From NCBI GenBank assembly GCA_902773195.1, contig CACYDL010000007.1, positions 1-9,771 on the forward strand: a stretch of DNA of 9,771 bases, given 5' to 3'. Made by a program: the position numbers and the translations under genes. The notes under the pieces were generated by a model. It worked only from the letters and a program-made list of their open reading frames with translations. It ran no database searches and had not been told where the DNA came from. Below, in pieces: positions 6,365 through 9,771 of this stretch; position 1 is the stretch's first letter; every line of letters starts with the position of its first letter. The stretch comes from an uncultured Lachnospiraceae bacterium. Its GTDB lineage: Bacteria > Bacillota_A > Clostridia > Lachnospirales > Lachnospiraceae.

Positions 6365-7436
6365 CGCCGTACTGGTAGTAGGCGGAGCAGGCGCCCTCGC
6401 CCGAGACCATGCAGGCGCCGACGGGATGCTCCGGGGTGCAGCCTTTTCCGAAGACCGGACAGTCCGAGGGGCGGCACTTCCCCTGCAGTACCTCGCCGCA
6501 GCGGCAGGCCGGGTTGGGACGGCCGGCGATCTCCGGCAGGCGGAACCGCAGGCGGGCGTCGAAATCGCTGTACGCCTCCCGCAGCCTCAGCCCCGACATG
6601 GGGATGACCCCCAGCCCTCTCCACTCGGAATCGCAGGGCTCCATCACCTCGCGGATCAGGGCCAGTCCCGCGGGGCTGCCCTCCGGTCTCACGACGCGGG
6701 GATAGCAGTTCACGAAAAACGGCTTTCCCTGCTTCGTCTTCTCTATGATCACCGCCAGCGCCGTGAGAAGCTCCCTGGCGGTAAATCCGGCGATGACGCC
6801 GGAGATCCCGCTCTCCTCCGCCAGACGGGCGCACTCGGTCTCCCCGGTTATCGCGTTCACGTGGCCGGGATAGAGGAAGGCGTCCGCGCTTCCCTTGAGA
6901 GCCAGATAGGCGTTGGGCATGGTCTTGTTGGCGGTGAGGATGGTGAAATTCCCGATTCCCTCCTCCTTCGCCCGCTTCACCGCCAGGGCGGAGGCCGGCG
7001 TCGTGGTCTCGAAGCCCACGGACAGGAAGACGACCTGCTCATCCGGGTGTCCGGCGGCGTACTGCACCGCGTCGTCCGGCGAATAGACGATGCGGACCTT
7101 CGCTCCCTCCGCCCTCGCGCCGGCCAGGCTCACCCGGCTGCCGGGAACGCGGATGAGATCGCCGAAGGTGCAGATCACTGCGCCCTTCTCCAGGGCCAGC
7201 ATGACGGCCTCGTCGATGAAGCCGACCGGCGTCACGCAGACGGGACATCCGGGCCCGGAGATCAGCTCCACGGAATCCGGCAGAAGGGACCGGATCCCGA
7301 GCCGGAAGATCTCGTGGGTGTGGGTGCCGCAGACCTCCATGATGCGGATCTTCGGGCCGTCGTAGCTCTCAATGATCTCACGGGCGGTCCTTTTTGCTGT
7401 TTTTTCTGTCTTCAGGGAATCCGTCTCCATCTTCAT
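6354..7436 (-). CDS. hypD: Iron-sulfur scaffold protein HypD, [NiFe]-hydrogenase maturation
   Basis: HypD carries a [4Fe-4S] cluster and redox-active thiols. With HypC and HypE it assembles the Fe(CN)2CO group in the cytoplasm. The 360-residue product matches family length. Seen in order: EVCGTHTHE (Cys36), GPGCPVCVTP (Cys64, Cys67), GFETTTPASA (141-150), a central domain with YPGHVNAITG, and the Cys-rich C-terminus around 311-350 (CRCGEVL, CRPSDCPVFG, CTPEHPVGACMVSGEGAC) that contains the cluster ligands. The start at 7436 is chosen from the ribosome site after hypC; MKM gives a near-equal alternative two codons later. The end is YYQYGGGI followed by TGA. That stop codon lies in the loop of a perfect 7-bp inverted repeat and within the first unit of the repeat array that separates hypD from hypE. 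Confidence 0.97.
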   Translation of the reverse strand: MKMETDSLKTEKTAKRTAREIIESYDGPKIRIMEVCGTHTHEIFRLGIRSLLPDSVELISGPGCPVCVTPVGFIDEAVMLALEKGAVICTFGDLIRVPGSRVSLAGARAEGAKVRIVYSPDDAVQYAAGHPDEQVVFLSVGFETTTPASALAVKRAKEEGIGNFTILTANKTMPNAYLALKGSADAFLYPGHVNAITGETECARLAEESGISGVIAGFTARELLTALAVIIEKTKQGKPFFVNCYPRVVRPEGSPAGLALIREVMEPCDSEWRGLGVIPMSGLRLREAYSDFDARLRFRLPEIAGRPNPACRCGEVLQGKCRPSDCPVFGKGCTPEHPVGACMVSGEGACSAYYQYGGGI

Positions 7437-7449
7437 CCTCTTCGCTCTT

Positions 7450-7454
7450 CCTCC
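7450..7454 (-). promoter_or_regulatory. Ribosome-binding site for hypD
   Basis: GGAGG lies just past the hypC stop and 13 bases before the ATG at 7436. A second purine patch, AGAGG at 7437-7441, sits six bases before another in-frame ATG at 7430. Together they favour a hypD start at 7436 or 7430. The far-upstream ATG at 7499 would overlap the acidic tail of hypC and encode an Arg-rich shadow peptide. Confidence 0.6.
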
Positions 7455-7455
7455 G

Positions 7456-7662
7456 TCAAAGCTCCGCCAGCAGCGCCTCGGTCTCGTCCTCGTCGTCATC
7501 CGTGATCCTGGCGATCGCGACGCCCGCGTGAACCATCACGTAGTCTCCCGGCTCGAGCTCGTCCAGCAGCTCCGCGGAAACCTCGCGTTTCGCGCCCTGG
7601 GCGTCCACCAGCGCCATTCCCTTCCTGATTCCGATTACTTTCGCAGCCAGTCCTACACACAT
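7456..7662 (-). CDS. hypC: Hydrogenase maturation chaperone HypC
   Basis: HypC is the small chaperone that binds HypD and holds the Fe atom while CN and CO ligands are attached, then delivers the Fe(CN)2CO unit to the [NiFe] large subunit. The 68-residue product has normal length for the HypC/HupF family and begins MCVG, which supplies the essential Cys2. The family signatures GAKREVS and PGDYVMVHAGVAIARI are clear, and the C-terminus is acidic (TDDDEDE). The usual Pro near position 6 (MCLAIPG type) is replaced (MCVGLAAKV); I recall similar variants in clostridial HypC, but this was not checked. The start is supported by GGAGG nine bases upstream. The stop lies 19 bp before the hypD start chosen here, so the two are probably translated together. 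Confidence 0.95.
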   Translation of the reverse strand: MCVGLAAKVIGIRKGMALVDAQGAKREVSAELLDELEPGDYVMVHAGVAIARITDDDEDETEALLAEL

Positions 7663-7709
7663 ATTCCGATTCCTCCGTCTGGTATGAACTCTTTTTATAT
7701 GTCTCCGGT

Positions 7710-7735
7710 CCGCCCGGTGTTTTCCCGCGGGGCGG
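7710..7735 (-). other. GC-rich inverted repeat between hypF and hypC
   Basis: CCGCCC at 7710-7715 pairs with GGGCGG at 7730-7735 across a 14-nt loop. No T-run follows on either strand, so it does not look like an intrinsic terminator. It may form a hairpin in the hypF-hypC intergenic transcript. The rest of this 153-bp gap shows no convincing promoter: a TATAAA-like element near 7694-7699 on the minus strand has no matching -35 box. Confidence 0.35.
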
Positions 7736-7787
7736 TCGTCCGCGCCTCGCTGTTCTCCGCGCTCATGAACCGTTCCGCCCGTTTCCC

Positions 7788-7812
7788 GTTTCTCTTTTCT
7801 TGTTTCTCTTTT
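7788..7812. repeat. Two 11-bp direct repeats in a homopurine tract after hypF
   Basis: On the plus strand gtttctctttt occurs at 7788-7798 and again at 7802-7812, separated by three bases. On the transcribed minus strand this is a purine-only or nearly purine-only stretch directly after the hypF stop. It contrasts with the G+C-rich surroundings. No function can be read from it. Confidence 0.7.
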
Positions 7813-7815
7813 CTC

Positions 7816-9771
7816 TTATGAATCGAAGACGGTCCGCCCGTCCTCGAGCGCCTCCATGGCCGCCAGGGCCTGCCCCAGCGCGATGCCTCCGTCATTGGGG
7901 GGAACCAGGCTGTGGAGCAGCACGGCGAAGCCTTCTTTTCTCAGCATATCCACGCACAGTCCGAGCAGCAGCCTGTTCTGGAACACGCCTCCGCTGAGGG
8001 CGCACACGCGGATTCCGTCGGTCAGGGACACCGCCTTTACGCCGTCCGTGATCTGCCGGGCCAGCGCCTCATGGAACTCATAGGCCAGTTTCCGGACATC
8101 CTCTCCCGCAAGCCGGCCTCTCAGGATCCGGACGAACAGACGGTCCGTCGGAAGGATGAGGCGGCCGTCCTCCTCCCGGAGCGTGTCGGAAGCATCTCCG
8201 CCGGAAGCGTCTCCACCGGGAGCGTCTCCATCGGGAGCGTCTCCGTCGGAACGGGTGCCCGTCTCCGCCCGGCAATCGCCAGATAACACGTCAGACGCAT
8301 TCTCCGGGTGATCCGCGGCCGCGGCCGCCCAATCCGCCTCGGTCCATTCCTCCGCCCGGTACTGCAGCGAGACGGAGGCCTCCCCCTCGTAGGTGGAGGA
8401 GCGGCGGATGCCCAGCACCGCGCTCACGGCGTCGAAGAGCCGGCCGGCGCTGGTTGACATAACACAATTGATGTTCCGTTCGCACATCCGGCGGTTGAGC
8501 CGGACCTCCCCGGCTTCGCACAGGGACAGCTTCCCGGCGATCTCCTCCGCCTCCCCCTCCGGGAACAGGCGGTTGATCATGGACACCGCGATTCTCCAGC
8601 CTTCCCGCGCCGAGGCGTCTCCGCCCGCCTGGGGGAAGGGCCGGATGCTCGCCGCCCTCCGGAAGCCCTTCAGATCGGCGACCAGGATCTCTCCGCCCCA
8701 GATCGTGCCGTCCGTCCCGTACCCGGTTCCGTCGAAGGACACGCCGATGACCGGCTCCGTCCTGTCGTTTTCCGCCATACAGGAGAGGATGTGCGCGTAG
8801 TGGTGCTGGATCTGCATCACCGGCAGACCGCTCTCCTTTGCGACGGCCGTGGTATTGTACTTCGGATGGAGGTCGCAGGCCGCGATCTCCGGCTCCGCCT
8901 CGAGCAGCGAGGCCATCCGCGTCACGGACTCCCTCAGGGCGTTCACGGTCCGGATATCCTCCATATCGCCGACGTAGGGCGACGGATAAAACAGCTGTCC
9001 CCTGCCGATGCAGAAGGTGTTTTTCAGCTCTCCGCCCACCGCCAGCACATGATGGCGGTATTCCCTGCTCATCATGAACGGGAGCGGGGCGTAACCCCGG
9101 GAGCGCCGGATCATATAGGGTCTGCCCCGGAAGAAATCCATCACGGAGTCGTCCGCCCGCAGGCGGATCTTCCGGTTGTGTGACAGAATCAGATCACAGA
9201 AGCCCGCGATCTCGGCCAGGGCGTCTTCGTCCGTGCGGCAGATCGGCGCGCCCCGCACATTTCCGCTGGTCATCACGAAGCAGTCCGTCGTCATCGTCAG
9301 GCCGTCGTCGTAGTCGAAGAGCAGCATCTGAACCGGCGCGTAGGGCAGCATGACCCCGACGGTCGGAATGTCCGGGGCGACGGAGGGCGCGATCCTTCCC
9401 CCCTCGCGCTTCGGAAGCAGGATGATGGGCTTCTGATGGTTGTCCAGCTCCTCCTCCATCCCGGGATCCGTCACGCATTCCCTGCGTACCGCCTCCATGT
9501 CCCGCATCATCACCGCGAAGGGTTTGGCGGGTCTCGTCTTGAGCCGTCTCAGGCGGGCGACCGCCTCTTCGTTCGTCGCGTCGCAGCAGAGGTGAAAGCC
9601 TCCGATTCCCTTGACCGCGATGATCTTTCCCTCCATGATCGCGCGCCGGGCCTCCGTGATGGCCTCCCGGCCTCTTTCGCTCCGGCCGGTCAGATACATC
9701 TCGGGGCCGCAGTCGTTGCAGCACACGGGCTGGGCGTCGTAGCGCCGCGTCTCGGGATGGGTGTACTCCCA
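7816..9771 (-). CDS. hypF: Carbamoyltransferase HypF, [NiFe]-hydrogenase maturation (5' end outside window)
   Basis: HypF uses carbamoyl phosphate and ATP to carbamoylate the C-terminal Cys of HypE, the source of the CN ligands of [NiFe] hydrogenase. The frame is open to the window edge, so 651 codons are visible; against a usual length near 750-780, the acylphosphatase domain and first zinc-finger part are missing. Visible residues 1-30 carry the end of the zinc-finger region (RRYDAQPVCCNDCGPE). A YrdC-like domain spans about 42-225 (KGIGGFHL, KTRPAKPF, MTSGN). The Kae1-like domain runs from about 240 to the end, with metal-binding HHYAH at 323-327, FDGTGYGTDG, ALSGGVFQNR and PPNDGGIALGQ. 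An unusual Asp/Gly/Ala/Ser-rich insertion with a 15-bp DNA repeat lies near 495-535. The gene ends in TAA at 7816-7818, 153 bp before hypC. The GTG at 9724-9726 is not a start, because homology continues upstream of it. Confidence 0.97.
   Translation of the reverse strand, partial: WEYTHPETRRYDAQPVCCNDCGPEMYLTGRSERGREAITEARRAIMEGKIIAVKGIGGFHLCCDATNEEAVARLRRLKTRPAKPFAVMMRDMEAVRRECVTDPGMEEELDNHQKPIILLPKREGGRIAPSVAPDIPTVGVMLPYAPVQMLLFDYDDGLTMTTDCFVMTSGNVRGAPICRTDEDALAEIAGFCDLILSHNRKIRLRADDSVMDFFRGRPYMIRRSRGYAPLPFMMSREYRHHVLAVGGELKNTFCIGRGQLFYPSPYVGDMEDIRTVNALRESVTRMASLLEAEPEIAACDLHPKYNTTAVAKESGLPVMQIQHHYAHILSCMAENDRTEPVIGVSFDGTGYGTDGTIWGGEILVADLKGFRRAASIRPFPQAGGDASAREGWRIAVSMINRLFPEGEAEEIAGKLSLCEAGEVRLNRRMCERNINCVMSTSAGRLFDAVSAVLGIRRSSTYEGEASVSLQYRAEEWTEADWAAAAADHPENASDVLSGDCRAETGTRSDGDAPDGDAPGGDASGGDASDTLREEDGRLILPTDRLFVRILRGRLAGEDVRKLAYEFHEALARQITDGVKAVSLTDGIRVCALSGGVFQNRLLLGLCVDMLRKEGFAVLLHSLVPPNDGGIALGQALAAMEALEDGRTVFDS
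8177..8250 (-). repeat. In-frame 15-bp tandem repeat inside hypF
   Basis: On the plus strand four 15-bp units start at 8189, 8204, 8219 and 8234, for example gaagcgtctccaccg and ggagcgtctccatcg. A shortened degenerate unit precedes them at about 8177-8188. The encoded peptide is a run of five-residue blocks such as DGDAP, GGDAP and GGDAS. It sits in a region of the Kae1-like domain between recognisable conserved blocks, so it probably forms a flexible surface loop. Because the unit is a multiple of three, copy-number change would not break the frame. Confidence 0.85.

Noticed and set aside
6026..6607. Plus-strand frame with repeated SPRDP/FSAGPGH blocks
   Set aside because: The repeats come from the non-coding 37-bp array read in successive frames. 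It runs into the antisense of hypD and has no independent support.
7437..7499. HypD start at the ATG at 7499
   Set aside because: It would overlap hypC by 44 bp and add an Arg-rich leader that is just the acidic hypC tail read in another frame. Better ribosome-site spacing supports 7436 or 7430.
3855..7505. A 1216-codon open frame on the plus strand, antisense to hydE, hypE and hypD
   Set aside because: It lies wholly opposite genes with clear family motifs. Long open antisense frames are expected when the sense genes avoid codons that read as stops on the other strand, as in G+C-rich DNA. Its translation is rich in Arg, Gly and His and shows no family motif.
7695..7766. 23-codon ORF (MSAENSEARTTAPRENTGRT...) in the hypF-hypC gap
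   Set aside because: The upstream ribosome site is weak and the length is close to chance. The composition does not resemble a known leader peptide. It is kept only as a curiosity.

Overview
The window reads as one long co-directional gene block on the minus strand. In transcription order, from the right edge to the left, it holds hypF (5' end outside the window), hypC, hypD, hypE, hydE, a membrane acyltransferase of the acyltransferase-3 family, an S9-family (DPP IV-like) serine peptidase, and a short possibly frameshifted remnant. High G+C content with strong G/C bias at third positions, GGAGG-type ribosome sites, and maturation genes for both [NiFe] (Hyp) and [FeFe] (HydE) hydrogenases point to a strictly anaerobic bacterium. 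A G+C-rich Clostridia/Bacillota gut-type organism is my best guess, but that is inference from gene content and protein style, not from a marker gene.

Right half (5070-9771): HypF makes the thiocarboxamide that HypE dehydrates to a thiocyanate on its C-terminal Cys. HypC and HypD form the scaffold on which Fe(CN)2(CO) is built for [NiFe] hydrogenase. hypA, hypB and the hydrogenase structural genes are not in the window. The hypF-hypC gap (153 bp) holds a purine-rich tract with an 11-bp direct repeat and a GC-rich dyad. The hypD-hypE gap (279 bp) holds an array of about six 34-37-bp repeats. Its first copy in transcription order contains the hypD stop codon, and nearly every unit keeps the ability to fold into a GC hairpin.

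Middle (3897-5042): hydE, a radical-SAM enzyme normally devoted to the [FeFe]-hydrogenase H-cluster, sits 27 bp behind hypE. Placing an [FeFe] maturase inside a [NiFe] maturation operon is the most notable piece of gene content here.

Left part (368-3916): the acyltransferase gene overlaps the end of hydE by 20 bp, and the peptidase gene follows after 51 bp. Neither has an obvious role in hydrogenase maturation. The peptidase and HypF each carry a low-complexity in-frame tandem repeat (27-bp and 15-bp units). With the intergenic array, that makes three unrelated tandem repeats in under 10 kb. The first 367 bases hold a possible degraded small gene with an A+T-richer 3' end and a candidate terminator at the window edge. 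No tRNA, rRNA, CRISPR array, insertion sequence or convincing sigma-type promoter was seen.
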